Source of the DNA: Flavobacteriales bacterium
Lineage (GTDB): Bacteria > Bacteroidota > Bacteroidia > Flavobacteriales_F > PHOS-HE28
DNA length: 48,946 nucleotides
NCBI GenBank assembly: GCA_019912395.1
Contig: JAIOIH010000051.1
Coordinates: forward strand, 1 to 48,946
Reading direction: 5' to 3'
The notes under the pieces: generated by a model
What the model was told of the DNA's origin: nothing
Databases searched by the model: none
Seen by the model: only the letters and a program-made list of their open reading frames with translations
Program-made: the position numbers and the translations under genes
Part shown: positions 9,156 to 18,912 of the stretch, one piece after another
How the letters are laid out: every line of letters starts with the position of its first letter
Numbering within the stretch: position 1 is the first letter of the stretch

Positions 9156-9222
9156 AGTTGTCAGTTGCCCGGTTGTCAGTTGTGTACCGCGAAGATCAGC
9201 GTGAGAAAGTCCTGACAACGGG
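9156..9222. repeat. Second copy of the TTGTCAGTTG inverted-repeat element
   Basis: AGTTGTCAGTTGCCCGG followed by TTGTCAGTTG forms the left side and CCTGACAACGGG the right. The interior is much shorter than in the copy at 6382-6566. It lies between the divergent radical SAM and DUF5686 genes and may contain or displace their promoters. Confidence 0.5.
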
Positions 9223-9287
9223 AAAAGCCCTGTTACTTTACCCGCACTTCCCCGTCCCACTGGTCCGGGACCTTTGATATCCACCTC

Positions 9288-11759
9288 ATGCGTTCACTAT
9301 TGCTCGGCCTCGCTTTATTGGGAAGCATCTTCGCTACGGCACAGCACGTCGTTACGGGCCGCGTGCTGGATGCCACGACCAAGGAACCCTTGGCCTTCGT
9401 TCCCTTCGCCATCGAAGGCACGCGCATGGGCACCACCTCGGACATCGATGGGCGCTTCAGGCTTGCGGTGCCTCAGCTTCCTGTCACGCTCCGGGCCAGC
9501 TATGTGGGCTATGACCCCGTAACGATCACCATCGGCGACGAGAAGCCCGTGCAGGTGTTTCTATCGGCGAGCAATACGGAGTTGGAGGCCGTGCAGGTAC
9601 AGTACACGGACAATCCTGCACATCGCATCATCCGCAGGGTATATGCCAACCGCAAGGAGAACGATGGGATGCGCCACCGCAGTTATCGCTACACGAGCTA
9701 CAGCAAGACGGTTTTCGACCTTCAGCCGGACAGCGTGAAGACCACGGGCCGCGACACGGTGAGCGCGGCCGAGCCCGATACCACAGGAGCACTTGCGAAC
9801 GATACCTCCAGGATGGACTCCGCGGAGGCCAAGTTCTTGCGGATGATCGAGAACCAGCATCTCTTCCTCATCGAAAGCGCAACGAGGAAAAGCTTCATTC
9901 CGCCGGCGGCGGAAAAGGAGGAAGTGCTCGCCATGCGGGTGAGCGGATTGAAGGACCCGTCCTTTCTCGCGCTGGTGGCGCAAACGAAGACCTTCAGCAT
10001 CTATTCGCCACAGATCGACATTGGCGACAAAAGCTATTTGGGGCCCATCGGCCCATCGAGCACCAGCAAGTACCTTTTCATCCTGAAAGACACGCTCTTC
10101 CACGGTGCCGACAGCGTATTTGTGATCAGCTATCGGCCACGGACCGGGACCAAGTTCGATGGGTTGAAGGGCCTGCTCTACATCAACACCGATGGTTATG
10201 CGGTGCAGAACGTAACGGCCGAGCCCGTGCAGATGGAGGGGCTGAGCATCCGCTTTCAGCAGCAGCACCAACGCCTCCCCACCGTCAGTGGATCAACGGC
10301 GTGGTTCCCCGTGCAGCTCAACTCCTTCCTCTATCTCGGCAACGTCAGCATCAACGGGATGAGCGTGGTGGGCGAGGGGCGGACCTACCTGAAGAACATC
10401 GAGCTGGACCCCGACATTCCGCGCAAGGAAGTGCGCGGTCCCGAGCTGGTGATGGACAAGCTGAGCATGCGGAAGGACGATGAATTCTGGAAGGGGCTCC
10501 GTGGTGATTCCCTGGGGACGAAGGACCTGCGCACCTATGAAATGCTGGACAGCCTCGGTGAAAAGGAACACTTCGACCGCAAGCTGAAATTCCTTGCCGC
10601 GCTCACCACGGGAAGGCTTCCCATGGGTCCCGTGGACCTTCTCCTGGACCGTATCATCGGATATAACAACTATGAAGGCTTCCGGCTGGGGGCCGGGCTG
10701 GCGACCAACGACAGGATCACCCGATATGCTTCACTGGGGGGCTATTTCGCCTACGGCTTCGACGATGGGAACTGGAAGTATGGCGGCGACCTCACCATCA
10801 AACCCATGTACGGCCGCGACCTGAACTTGAAATTGGCCTACGAGAACGACGTGAGCGAAACGGGCGGCGTGGCATTCGAAGGCCAGAGCAAGACCTTCGG
10901 CACGGAGAGCTTCCGCTTGTTCTTTGTGGATCGGATGGACCGCATCGAGCGGTACTCCGCGAAGCTGATGTTCCGTGCCGGCAGCTCGCTGAAATTGTGG
11001 CTGGGCACCGAGCGTGCGCTGCGCGTGAACGAGATCGGCTACCAATACGTGCAGCCTGTCAGTGATGGGGTTACGCTCCTGCGGAACGACTTCCTCACCG
11101 GAGCGGTCACACTGGACCTGCGCTGGGCCTTCCAGGAGCGGCTGGCGCGATTGCCGGATCGCGAGCTTTCCCTGGGCACCAAATACCCCGTGGTATATGT
11201 ACACGCCATGCGCGCCGAGAAGGGTCTGTGGGAAGGGGAGTGGGAGACCTGGCGTGTGGATGCCATGGTGGAAAAGACCTTCAAGATCCGCTTGCTGGGC
11301 GATCTCTCCCTACGCTTGATGGGTGGGTTGGCTGATGCCGCATCACCGATGCCCTTCCTCTACAACTTGCGCGGCATCAACAACCCCCGTTTTCCGGTGG
11401 CTGGCAGCAATGTTTTCGAGACGATGCGCCCGGATGAATTCCTCGCTGACCGCTACGTCAGCTTCCACCTGAGGCACAGCTTCGGCACGCTGCTCGTGCG
11501 TACCAAGCACTTCCGGCCGCGCCCTGCCATCGTGAGCAGTGTGGCCTTTGGCGAACTCGCTCACCCGGAGAACCACCAAGGGCTGGCCTTCACGACACTG
11601 CTGGAGGGCTACTACGAAAGCGGCCTGCAGATCGACAACCTGCTGAAGTTCGGCATCTCCAGCCTCGGTGTGGGCGGCTACTACCGCTATGGGCCGAACG
11701 CATTGCCGGATCCCGGCGACAACTTCGTGGTGAAACTCACGGCCGGGTATGCGTTCTGA
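9288..11759 (+). CDS. DUF5686 outer-membrane protein with carboxypeptidase-like regulatory domain
   Basis: An 823-residue exported protein. A signal peptide (about residues 1-19) precedes a carboxypeptidase regulatory-like beta-sandwich (about 20-105, with VTGRVLDATTKEPLAFVPF and GTTSDIDGRF), the arrangement found at the N-terminus of many Bacteroidota outer-membrane receptors. The rest matches the DUF5686 pattern: a middle domain and a C-terminal region of alternating polar and hydrophobic strands ending in aromatic residues (TAGYAF), as in outer-membrane barrels. Function in the family is undefined; an outer-membrane channel or assembly role is inferred. GACCTTTG (9269-9276), close to the TAnnTTTG box, lies 11 bases before the start. 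Confidence 0.82.
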   Translation: MRSLLLGLALLGSIFATAQHVVTGRVLDATTKEPLAFVPFAIEGTRMGTTSDIDGRFRLAVPQLPVTLRASYVGYDPVTITIGDEKPVQVFLSASNTELEAVQVQYTDNPAHRIIRRVYANRKENDGMRHRSYRYTSYSKTVFDLQPDSVKTTGRDTVSAAEPDTTGALANDTSRMDSAEAKFLRMIENQHLFLIESATRKSFIPPAAEKEEVLAMRVSGLKDPSFLALVAQTKTFSIYSPQIDIGDKSYLGPIGPSSTSKYLFILKDTLFHGADSVFVISYRPRTGTKFDGLKGLLYINTDGYAVQNVTAEPVQMEGLSIRFQQQHQRLPTVSGSTAWFPVQLNSFLYLGNVSINGMSVVGEGRTYLKNIELDPDIPRKEVRGPELVMDKLSMRKDDEFWKGLRGDSLGTKDLRTYEMLDSLGEKEHFDRKLKFLAALTTGRLPMGPVDLLLDRIIGYNNYEGFRLGAGLATNDRITRYASLGGYFAYGFDDGNWKYGGDLTIKPMYGRDLNLKLAYENDVSETGGVAFEGQSKTFGTESFRLFFVDRMDRIERYSAKLMFRAGSSLKLWLGTERALRVNEIGYQYVQPVSDGVTLLRNDFLTGAVTLDLRWAFQERLARLPDRELSLGTKYPVVYVHAMRAEKGLWEGEWETWRVDAMVEKTFKIRLLGDLSLRLMGGLADAASPMPFLYNLRGINNPRFPVAGSNVFETMRPDEFLADRYVSFHLRHSFGTLLVRTKHFRPRPAIVSSVAFGELAHPENHQGLAFTTLLEGYYESGLQIDNLLKFGISSLGVGGYYRYGPNALPDPGDNFVVKLTAGYAF

Positions 11760-11800
11760 GGTTTACTCACCGGAACGAAAGCGCAACGAAATGCGGGTTA

Positions 11801-11859
11801 ACCGCAAAGACACCAAGAACGCGAAGGTTTCACAACGAACTGCTTGGCGTCTTGGCGGT
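11801..11859. repeat. Imperfect 17-bp inverted repeat between genes
   Basis: ACCGCAAAGACACCAAG (11801-11817) pairs with CTTGGCGTCTTGGCGGT (11843-11859) at 15 of 17 positions. Similar CGCAAAGACGCCAAG palindromes are dispersed in many bacterial genomes (general knowledge, not searched). It lies in the 259-base gap between the DUF5686 and exporter genes, which otherwise holds no gene. The next gene's CACCTTTG box is at 11991-11998. Confidence 0.55.
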
Positions 11860-12018
11860 GAGGATCGACCTCGCACCTGCGGTGCACCAAAACTGCCGGA
11901 AGAACCGTTTCGAAACCGTCGCACCCGTAGCATCGTTGCGGTTGGAAACAACCTGATCCTTCGGTAAACCGGACGTGCAGCCATTTTTTGCACCTTTGCG
12001 CGCCTCGCGCAGCACTGA

Positions 12019-14463
12019 ATGCTGCTCCAGGAACAGCGGATGTGGGCGTGGTTGGCCGGACGGGTACTTCGGAACAGGAGCGGGATCTTGATCGCCATTG
12101 GGATCCTCACGGCCTTTATGGGCTATCAGGCCACGCAGGTGCAGATGAACTACAAGCACGGCGGGCTGCTTCCCAAGTCCGATCCGGCCTACGCGGAATA
12201 CGAGCATTTCCTGAAGACCTTCAGCGCGGACGGTAACGTGATCGTGGTCGCGACACAAGGCGAGGACCTGTACACGCCGGAAAAGTTCAAGCAGTGGTAC
12301 GAGTTGGGGAAGGATGTGGTGAATATCCCCGGGATTGACAGCGTGTTCAGCGAGGCCAACCTGTTCACGTTGGTGCGCAACGACAGCTTGCAGAAGTTCG
12401 ATGTGAAAAAGGTGATGACCGCCCTGCCGGAAACGCAGGCGCAGATGGATTCACTGAAGGCGCGCATCGGCGCATTGCCATTCTACAAGGACCTGCTGTA
12501 CAACGACAGTACCAAGGCCAGCTTGATGATGTTGTTCGTGAACGCGAAGCTCTTCGACACCGATGCGCGGGTGAGGGTGATCGAAGAACTGGAGGCACGC
12601 GTCAACGCGTTCAGCGCGGCCACGGGCCTGCCGGTGCATGAAAGCGGCTTGCCGTGGGTGCGCGTGAAGAACACGCAGCTTATCAAGGGCGATATGCCGC
12701 GGTTCATGATCATGAGCCTGGCCATTTGCGCGCTCTTGCTGTTGCTCTTTTTCAAGTCGTTGCGGGTGATGTTCATCTGCCTTGGCGTGGTGATCATGAG
12801 CGTCGTTTGGGCCTTCGGTTGCATGGCTCTGCTCGGATTCGGCGTCACCGTGCTGCAATCGGTGATCGCACCGCTTGTTATCGTCGTCGGTGTGCCCAAT
12901 TGCGTGTTCCTGGTGAACGCGTACCACCATGAGTATGTCCACCATGGCAACAAGGCCAGATCATTGCAGCGCATGATCAGCAGGGTGGGTGCGGCCAGCT
13001 TCATGACCAATGCCACCACGGCCGCAGGTTTTGCCACCTTCTGCGTCACGTACAGCGATGCGTTGAAGCAGTTCGGCCTCATCGCCACGATCGGCATCAT
13101 GGTACTGTGGGTCTTCGGTTTGACACTCGTGCCGATCATCTTCAGCTACATGCCCGTGCCGAAGCAGCGCCACTTGAGCCACTTGGAACGACGCTGGCTG
13201 GACCGTGCGGTGGAGACCATTGTGATGCTCTCGAAGAACCACCGTCCGGTGATCTACATTACCACGTTCTGCGTAGTCGTTGCCGCCGGTTTCGGCATGA
13301 TGCGGCTGAAGGATGAGAGCCGCATCGTGGATGACCTGCCGGCGGACAATCCGGTGATCACCGACCTGCGTTTCTTCGAGCGCAACTTCCAGGGTGTGAT
13401 GCCGCTGGAGATCGTTGTGGACACTGAGCGGAAGGGCGGCGTGCTGAAGGATGCGACCTTGAAGCGCATCGATCGGCTCACCGATACCCTGGCCACTTAT
13501 CCTGAATTCAGCCGAGCGCTGAGCGTCGTGGACGCGGTGAAGTTCACGCGGCAGGCGTTCTACGGTGGTGATCCAGACCGCTACGGACTGCTCACCGGCA
13601 CGGACAAGCGTTTCATGTTGCCCTATTTGGAGCAAATCGGAAGTGGTAGCAAGGGCAAAGGCAGCGCCAGCATGGGCAAGGCCTTTCTCGACAGCACCCG
13701 CAGCACCGCGCGCCTCACCGTGCAGATGGCGGACGTGGGCACCTCGCGCATGGACGAGATCCTGACGAAGCTCCGCGCACAGACCGACAGCATCTTTCCC
13801 ACGGACCGCTACAAGGTGGTGTTCACCGGTACCAGCGTGGTCTTCCTCAAGGGCAGCAGCTACCTCATCAGCAACCTCATCACCAGCCTGTTCTGGGCCA
13901 TTGTCATCATCGTGGTGCTGATGGCGTTGCTGTTCAATTCGCTGCGGATCCTCATCGTAGCGCTGATCCCCAACATGATCCCGCTGCTGGTTACCGCTGG
14001 CCTCATGGGCTTTTTGCACATCCCCATCAAGCCCAGCACCATGCTCGTGTTCGGTATCGCCCTGGGTATCGCCGTGGACAATGCCATCCACTTCCTGGCG
14101 CGCTACCGATTGGAGGTAAAGCTCACCGGAGGCGATCTGGCAAAGGCGGTGGACAATGCCGTTCGCGAGGTAAGCGTGGGTATCATCTATACCAGCATCG
14201 TGCTCTTCGCCGGGTTCTCCATGTTCGCCTTCTCGCATTTCGGCGGTATCAAGGCCCTGGGGCTGCTCACCACCATGACCCTTCTCACGGCGATGTTCAC
14301 CAACCTGCTCGTGCTGCCATCGCTCGTACTCTCCTTGAACAAGCGCATCATGTCGAAGGCGTTCAGCGAACCCTTGCTGGAGATCCTGGACGAGGAGGAG
14401 GATATCGAACTGGGCGCGCTCACAGTGGAAGTCACCAAGAAAAAAATCACTGACGGACAATGA
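12019..14463 (+). CDS. RND/MMPL family exporter
   Basis: An 814-residue inner-membrane protein of the predicted RND exporter type (COG1033-like), expected to move lipids, hydrophobic molecules or other substrates using the proton gradient. It shows the family's duplicated plan: one membrane helix (about residues 21-36), a soluble loop of about 200 residues, then a block of five or six helices (about 230-380), repeated in the second half (helix near 415, soluble loop, helix block about 620-780). An in-frame ATG at 12040 is an alternative start with a better purine-rich stretch upstream. The stop overlaps the rfbA start by 4 bases, so the two are translationally coupled. With rfbA and a prenyl synthase downstream, export of an envelope lipid or glycolipid is a reasonable but unproved guess. 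Confidence 0.85.
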   Translation: MLLQEQRMWAWLAGRVLRNRSGILIAIGILTAFMGYQATQVQMNYKHGGLLPKSDPAYAEYEHFLKTFSADGNVIVVATQGEDLYTPEKFKQWYELGKDVVNIPGIDSVFSEANLFTLVRNDSLQKFDVKKVMTALPETQAQMDSLKARIGALPFYKDLLYNDSTKASLMMLFVNAKLFDTDARVRVIEELEARVNAFSAATGLPVHESGLPWVRVKNTQLIKGDMPRFMIMSLAICALLLLLFFKSLRVMFICLGVVIMSVVWAFGCMALLGFGVTVLQSVIAPLVIVVGVPNCVFLVNAYHHEYVHHGNKARSLQRMISRVGAASFMTNATTAAGFATFCVTYSDALKQFGLIATIGIMVLWVFGLTLVPIIFSYMPVPKQRHLSHLERRWLDRAVETIVMLSKNHRPVIYITTFCVVVAAGFGMMRLKDESRIVDDLPADNPVITDLRFFERNFQGVMPLEIVVDTERKGGVLKDATLKRIDRLTDTLATYPEFSRALSVVDAVKFTRQAFYGGDPDRYGLLTGTDKRFMLPYLEQIGSGSKGKGSASMGKAFLDSTRSTARLTVQMADVGTSRMDEILTKLRAQTDSIFPTDRYKVVFTGTSVVFLKGSSYLISNLITSLFWAIVIIVVLMALLFNSLRILIVALIPNMIPLLVTAGLMGFLHIPIKPSTMLVFGIALGIAVDNAIHFLARYRLEVKLTGGDLAKAVDNAVREVSVGIIYTSIVLFAGFSMFAFSHFGGIKALGLLTTMTLLTAMFTNLLVLPSLVLSLNKRIMSKAFSEPLLEILDEEEDIELGALTVEVTKKKITDGQ

Positions 14464-15320
14464 AAGGCATCATCCTCGCCGGCGGAAGCGGCACTCGCCT
14501 GCACCCGCTCACCCTTGCGGTGAGCAAGCAGCTCATGCCCGTGTACGACAAGCCGATGATCTATTACCCATTGAGCACCCTGCTGGCAGCAGGGATCCGT
14601 GAGGTGCTCATCATCAGTACGCCATTCGACCTTCCCAATTTCCGGAAACTGCTCGGCGATGGGAAAAGTCTCGGTTGCGAATTCAGTTATGCGGAACAAG
14701 CGGTTCCCAACGGTCTCGCACAAGCTTTCGTCATCGGTCGCGACTTCATTGGGAATGATCCCGTGGCGCTGATACTCGGCGACAATATTTTCTACGGCGC
14801 AGGTCTTGGGCGCAAGTTGGGCGCCAACACGGAGCTGGACGGCGGCCTTGTTTTCGCCTACCACGTCAGCGATCCCGAACGCTACGGCGTGGTGGAGTTC
14901 GACAAGGACAACGTTGCGATCAGCATCGAGGAAAAGCCATCAAAGCCACGGAGCAACTTCGCCGTACCGGGCCTGTATTTCTACGACAACAGCGTGGTGG
15001 AAGTGGCGGCTGCGTTGAAGCCCAGTGCGCGCGGCGAGTACGAGATCACTGACGTGAACAAGGAATACTTGAAGCGCGGGAAATTGAAAGTGGAGATCCT
15101 TGATCGCGGTACGGCATGGCTCGATACCGGCACCTTTGTGTCGCTGATGCAGGCCGGCCAGTTCGTGCAAGTGATCGAAGAACGCCAGGGCCTGCGCATC
15201 GGCTGCATCGAGGAAGTGGCCTACAAAAAAGGCTGGATCGATGCGGCGCAATTGAAGGCGTTGGCAACACCATTGGTGAAGAGCGGTTACGGCGAGTACC
15301 TGATGAAGTTGATCGATTGA
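14460..15320 (+). CDS. rfbA: Glucose-1-phosphate thymidylyltransferase
   Basis: This enzyme joins glucose-1-phosphate and dTTP to make dTDP-glucose, the first step toward dTDP-rhamnose and other deoxysugars for cell-surface glycans. The 286-residue product has the nucleotidyltransferase signature [11 protein letters not shown] near residue 8, the [17 protein letters not shown] stretch, and the metal/sugar site LGDNIFYG near residue 108; length and motifs fit the short RfbA form. It starts inside the stop of the exporter gene (ATGA), and the prenyl synthase follows after 38 bases. The other rml genes (rfbB, C, D) are not in this window. Confidence 0.95.
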   Translation: MKGIILAGGSGTRLHPLTLAVSKQLMPVYDKPMIYYPLSTLLAAGIREVLIISTPFDLPNFRKLLGDGKSLGCEFSYAEQAVPNGLAQAFVIGRDFIGNDPVALILGDNIFYGAGLGRKLGANTELDGGLVFAYHVSDPERYGVVEFDKDNVAISIEEKPSKPRSNFAVPGLYFYDNSVVEVAAALKPSARGEYEITDVNKEYLKRGKLKVEILDRGTAWLDTGTFVSLMQAGQFVQVIEERQGLRIGCIEEVAYKKGWIDAAQLKALATPLVKSGYGEYLMKLID

Positions 15321-15358
15321 ATCGAGTTCTCGGTTGTCAGAACGCGAGATCACATTCC

Positions 15359-16303
15359 ATGAGCCAACACCGCTCCTTGATCGACGATCACATCAACGCA
15401 TGGGTGAAGGCCTTGCCCAAGGGCGGCCTCTATGCACCGATGGCCTACCTCATGGGGCTTCCCGCAAAGCGTGTTCGACCAGCGTTGGTGCTGATGGGCT
15501 GCGAGCTCTTCGGTGGGCGTGCGGAGGCTGCCTTGGATGAGGCGCTGGGCATCGAGCTCTTCCACAACTTCACACTGATGCACGACGACATCATGGATGC
15601 CGCTCCGCTCCGCCGAGGCCAGCCCACCGTGCATGAAAAGTGGGACGTGAACACCGCCATCCTCAGCGGTGACGCCATGCTGGTGATGGCCTATCAGTTG
15701 ATGGCAAGGAGACCGGAGGTTTCCGCCCTCTTCGGTCGATACGCGTTGGAAGTCTGCGAAGGCCAGCAGTTGGACATGGAGTTCGAGCAGCGCGATGACG
15801 TGGACGCCGAGGCGTACAGGGGCATGATCCGCTTGAAGACCGCCGTGCTCCTGGCTTGTTCGCTGCGTGTGGGCGCTGCGATCGCGGGAGCGTCCGCAGC
15901 GGACAGCGAGCGCATCGGCGCATTCGGAGAACACATCGGCCTCGCCTTCCAACTGCGTGATGACTTGCTCGATGTCTTCGGTGATCCCGCCAGGACAGGT
16001 AAGCAACAAGGCGGTGACCTGCGTGCCGGTAAGAAGACGATCCTGTTGATCCGCGGCTTGGAGCTGAGTGCTTTAAACGGACGGAGTGAATTGCGGGAGG
16101 AATTAGCGAAGCCTGCAGATCAGCGTGATGTAACCCGTATGCTGAACGCACTGCGCGCATTGGGCATTCGGGAGGAAGCCGAGCGCGCCGTGCAAGAAGA
16201 AGAAGTGAAGGCCACGAATGCACTGGATGCTGTTGCCGTGGCCGAGGATCGGAAGATGCCGTTGCGCGAGTTGACCGCCGGTTTAATGACGCGGAGCTAT
16301 TGA
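15359..16303 (+). CDS. Polyprenyl diphosphate synthase
   Basis: A trans-isoprenyl diphosphate synthase that condenses isopentenyl diphosphate with an allylic primer in the cytoplasm. The 314-residue product has both Asp-rich motifs: the first in FTLMHDDIMD (near residue 77-86) and the second in FQLRDDLLDVFGD (near 198-210), plus the conserved RVRPALVLMG region. The first motif has no insertion, and Phe is five positions before it, a pattern linked in some synthases to a C20-range product; this is inference only. The ATG at 15359 puts the motifs at standard positions. It closes the exporter-rfbA-synthase run and its 3' end overlaps the convergent epimerase gene by 7 bases. Confidence 0.93.
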   Translation: MSQHRSLIDDHINAWVKALPKGGLYAPMAYLMGLPAKRVRPALVLMGCELFGGRAEAALDEALGIELFHNFTLMHDDIMDAAPLRRGQPTVHEKWDVNTAILSGDAMLVMAYQLMARRPEVSALFGRYALEVCEGQQLDMEFEQRDDVDAEAYRGMIRLKTAVLLACSLRVGAAIAGASAADSERIGAFGEHIGLAFQLRDDLLDVFGDPARTGKQQGGDLRAGKKTILLIRGLELSALNGRSELREELAKPADQRDVTRMLNALRALGIREEAERAVQEEEVKATNALDAVAVAEDRKMPLRELTAGLMTRSY

Positions 16304-17199
16304 AGCAGCCCCGCCAGCGCTTCCCCGAGCTCCGGATGCCGGAACGAAAATCCGCTGGCCACCACCTTTGCATTCGAGACGCGTGATCCTTCGAGGACCA
16401 ATTCGCTCGGACCTCCCAGAACGGCGCGCAACGCAAAGGCGGGAACGTTCGGCAGGAAGAAGGGTCGACGCAATGCGTGGGCCACCTCCCGCATAAAGTC
16501 GCGATTGCGCACATCCTCCGGTGCGGCGATATTGTATGCGCCGTGCATCTCCGCATGCTGGATCGCATGCAGGTAGGCCCGCGCCAGATCCTCGACGTGT
16601 ATCCACGGCATCCATTGGGTGCCCGAGCCGAGCGGTGATGCCAACCCCCATCGTGCTGGCGCTGCCAGCTTCGGTAGGGCACCACCTTCACGGGCCAGCA
16701 CTACCGAGGTGCGCAGTTGTACCACGCGGCATTGTGCTGTCCATGCGGCAGCGGCATCCTCCCAGGCTTGGCACAACTGGCCCGGAAAGTCGTTTGCCGA
16801 GGGTTCCTCTTCAGTGAAAACGTGGTCGCTCGTCAGCGTGCCGTAGTAATTGACCCCGCTGGCACTGATGAAGGTCCTCGGCCAAGCACCGGTTTTTTCC
16901 ACTTCGCGCTTCAGTAGGTCAGCGGTCTCCACGCGGCTCGAATAGAGAACCTGCATGCGCTGCTTTGTCCAGCGCTCGTCGGCGATACCCGCTCCACTGA
17001 GATGGACGATGTGGTCCACACCTTCCAATGCACGCGGGTCCACAATGCCTTTGGCAATGTCCCATTTGAATGTCGGTACGGCCGCATCTGGCTGGGCGCT
17101 TCGGCTGAGGTGCCGCACGGAAAGGCCATCCTTCAGCAAGAGCTTGGAAAGTTGGCTTCCTATGAGGCCGCTACCGCCGGTGATGAGGATCGTGGGCAT
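16297..17199 (-). CDS. TIGR01777-family NAD(P)-dependent epimerase-like protein
   Basis: A 300-residue Rossmann-fold protein of the extended short-chain dehydrogenase group. It begins with the nucleotide-binding motif ITGGSGLIGSQL (about residues 4-15) and shows the family motifs VDHIVHLSGAGIAD, ISASGVNYYG and WMPWIHVEDLARA, followed by a C-terminal DUF1731-like region. Members are often annotated as epimerases or cell-division-inhibitor SulA-like proteins, but their substrates are unknown. The ATG at 17199 is preferred because it sits directly before the binding motif. It is convergent with the prenyl synthase gene, with overlapping 3' ends. Confidence 0.88.
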   Translation of the reverse strand: MPTILITGGSGLIGSQLSKLLLKDGLSVRHLSRSAQPDAAVPTFKWDIAKGIVDPRALEGVDHIVHLSGAGIADERWTKQRMQVLYSSRVETADLLKREVEKTGAWPRTFISASGVNYYGTLTSDHVFTEEEPSANDFPGQLCQAWEDAAAAWTAQCRVVQLRTSVVLAREGGALPKLAAPARWGLASPLGSGTQWMPWIHVEDLARAYLHAIQHAEMHGAYNIAAPEDVRNRDFMREVAHALRRPFFLPNVPAFALRAVLGGPSELVLEGSRVSNAKVVASGFSFRHPELGEALAGLLQ

Positions 17200-17275
17200 C
17201 TGTATTTTTTCAAGAAGCCGGTCCCACGACAATAAAAGTCAATATTGCGGTTATACCCGGATTTGGCGGCCCCGT

Positions 17276-17292
17276 TGCGTCGTAGCGACGCA
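17276..17292. repeat. Short perfect hairpin between two minus-strand genes
   Basis: TGCGTCG (17276-17282) pairs perfectly with CGACGCA (17286-17292) around a TAG loop. It lies 20 bases beyond the stop of the exported-protein gene on the minus strand. It could be a terminator without a T-run or a small dispersed palindrome; GTAGCG and GCAGCGG flanks resemble those of the palindrome inside odhB. Confidence 0.45.
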
Positions 17293-17312
17293 GCGGTAAA
17301 AGATGTTCGGAT

Positions 17313-18185
17313 TCACCGCGATTGCTCCAACACCCGGAAATCCTCCTTGATGAAGCCCATCTTCTTGTCGTGGAGCGCGGCCTCGTCACGCTGGTACATC
17401 AGTTCGCCGGTGCTGGCATTGAAGACGCGGCGGAAGCACCACTTGGTCTTGTATTCACCGGTGATCACCACATCGGCGATGGCCACGTTGGGCTGTCCCT
17501 GTGATGCCGCCGTCATCATCCCGGAATAGCCCATGATCTTTACGTCCTGCTTATAGGTCTCCTGGATGGCGGCGAGGTCCGGCAGGCTCTTGTCCAGTTG
17601 TTCCTCCGCCACCCACAGCTCCATGTCCTTGATGTAGCGGTTTCGGCTGGCGTAAAGCCGGTCCGCCGTGGCCTTGTCGGCAATTTTGCCGGTCTCCACT
17701 TGCTTCAGGTAGTCCTGCAGGTTCTTCACGTAAACGTTCAGCATCGCACTGCCGCCGTTGTCCATCAGCTTCGCATCGATCATGATGGAGGCGAGTTCCT
17801 GGTCCGGTGGCAGGTTCGTCACGGCATTGTTCTCCACCATCAGGGTTTCGCCCTTCTTCATTTTCCACCCTTGCACCAAAGCGAGGAAGATGGCATCGTG
17901 CTTTTCCTTGTCGCTTTTGCGGATCTTCATCAGGTATGTGGTCGCGGGATCCAAGGGCATGGAGGCCAGGTCCGTGATGGTGCCGAAGGCCGTACCACCC
18001 GTGAATTTCCAATGGGCCTTCACCGCGTTCATCAGATCGCGGTTGTAGGGGCTATCCGTGGCATCGCGCAGCACGGTGGTGGTGGAGCTCTTCGCGGCAT
18101 CCACGACCTTTTTATCGAAGGATCCGTATTGGGCGTTTGCGACGGTGGAAATGGTGAGGGCCGCGAGGATGATGTTGTTACGCAT
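17313..18185 (-). CDS. Exported protein of unknown function
   Basis: A 290-residue protein with a clean signal peptide (MRNNIILAALTISTVANAQ). The mature part is mostly helical and charged, with a central motif-poor region, a possible small beta-strand domain near the C-terminus (VAIADVVITGEYKTKWCFRR), and one cysteine. I recognise no family and no lipobox. The start at 18185 is firm because the frame upstream reads through the divergent gene on the other strand. TATTTTCG on the minus strand (18235-18242) is a possible promoter box. The plus-strand gene at 18283 is divergent, so the two may share a control region of about 97 bases. Confidence 0.7.
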   Translation of the reverse strand: MRNNIILAALTISTVANAQYGSFDKKVVDAAKSSTTTVLRDATDSPYNRDLMNAVKAHWKFTGGTAFGTITDLASMPLDPATTYLMKIRKSDKEKHDAIFLALVQGWKMKKGETLMVENNAVTNLPPDQELASIMIDAKLMDNGGSAMLNVYVKNLQDYLKQVETGKIADKATADRLYASRNRYIKDMELWVAEEQLDKSLPDLAAIQETYKQDVKIMGYSGMMTAASQGQPNVAIADVVITGEYKTKWCFRRVFNASTGELMYQRDEAALHDKKMGFIKEDFRVLEQSR

Positions 18186-18234
18186 GGGCTGGTGTTGTTC
18201 GTCACCCCCTGGGTTGAGGTGATGGATGCACCGG

Positions 18235-18242
18235 CGAAAATA
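18235..18242 (-). promoter_or_regulatory. Possible -7 box for the exported-protein gene
   Basis: Read on the minus strand this is TATTTTCG, matching 7 of 8 positions of TAnnTTTG, 49 bases before the ATG. On the other strand, CACCTTTG at about 18262-18269 may serve the divergent gene at 18283. Confidence 0.35.
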
Positions 18243-18282
18243 GTGCCAAGCCATCCGCACCTTTGCGGGACCACGAACGAAG

Positions 18283-18681
18283 ATGAACGAAGAGCTGTCG
18301 AAATCAGGAAACGAGGATGGCGGGCACACCGGCCTGCGCAAGCGGCTGGACGAGGCGGTAGTGCTGATGGAAACCGTGGCCCAGCTTCGGAAGGACCTGC
18401 GTGTTGAGGACATGCAACTTCCAGGTGTGGGGGAAGGCGCGTTCGAGGAATTGCGCGCCCAAGTACTGCGCATCGTCGAGGATCGGCAACGCGAAGGAGC
18501 GCATGCATTCGGCCTGGTCATCAACCGCGTGGACCTTACCGAGCGCCAAGTAAAGGCGGCCATGGCGGCGAACGGCTTGAACGGCTTGAACGGCTTGGCA
18601 GGAAGCATCGTGCTGCGCTGTTTGCAGAAAGTGCTGAGCCGGATGCGCTATGCGGGATTGAAGGATGGATCAGCGGATTAG
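18283..18681 (+). CDS. Small hypothetical protein
   Basis: A 132-residue, charged, largely helical protein without signal peptide or membrane segment; I recognise no family. A central helix (about residues 18-75) has heptad-like spacing that could form a coiled coil. Near residues 97-105 the sequence NGLNGLNGL is encoded by three perfect copies of a 9-base unit (18571-18597), where slippage would add or remove three residues without breaking the frame. It is divergent from the exported-protein gene. Coding status is supported by the box CACCTTTG upstream and by regular third-position GC. The long minus-strand frame across it is an extension of the neighbour and is rejected. Confidence 0.6.
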   Translation: MNEELSKSGNEDGGHTGLRKRLDEAVVLMETVAQLRKDLRVEDMQLPGVGEGAFEELRAQVLRIVEDRQREGAHAFGLVINRVDLTERQVKAAMAANGLNGLNGLAGSIVLRCLQKVLSRMRYAGLKDGSAD

Positions 18682-18881
18682 CTGATGTCCGGAACATGGG
18701 TTTTCATCAGTCCATTGATTTCACCGCCGCTGTACTTTCTCCGAAGGAAGAGATGATGTGCAACTGGCTCAACCACCAGCGGTTGAAAAAGCCTCCATCA
18801 GCCGATCATCACATTAGTCGATCAAAACGCACCACCGAACAACAACCCCTTTTCCCCCGTACCAGTGCGCGAAACCGTGGC

Positions 18882-18889
18882 TACCTTTG
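18882..18889 (+). promoter_or_regulatory. Bacteroidota -7 box upstream of sucA
   Basis: TACCTTTG matches TAnnTTTG perfectly and lies 23 bases before the chosen sucA start. This also supports starting at 18913, because an earlier start at 18865 would lie upstream of the promoter. No convincing -33 TTTG is visible. Confidence 0.5.
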
Positions 18890-18912
18890 CGGCCCGGTCC
18901 TTTTTTCCGGCC

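Noticed and set aside
12961-14460. Minus-strand frame of about 500 codons opposite the exporter gene
   Set aside because: It is His-, Asp- and Gln-rich with no recognisable domain, and lies wholly opposite a clear transporter.
18186-18608. N-terminal extension of the exported protein gene on the minus strand
   Set aside because: The extension is Ser/Arg-rich, lies opposite another likely gene and precedes a clean signal peptide at 18185.
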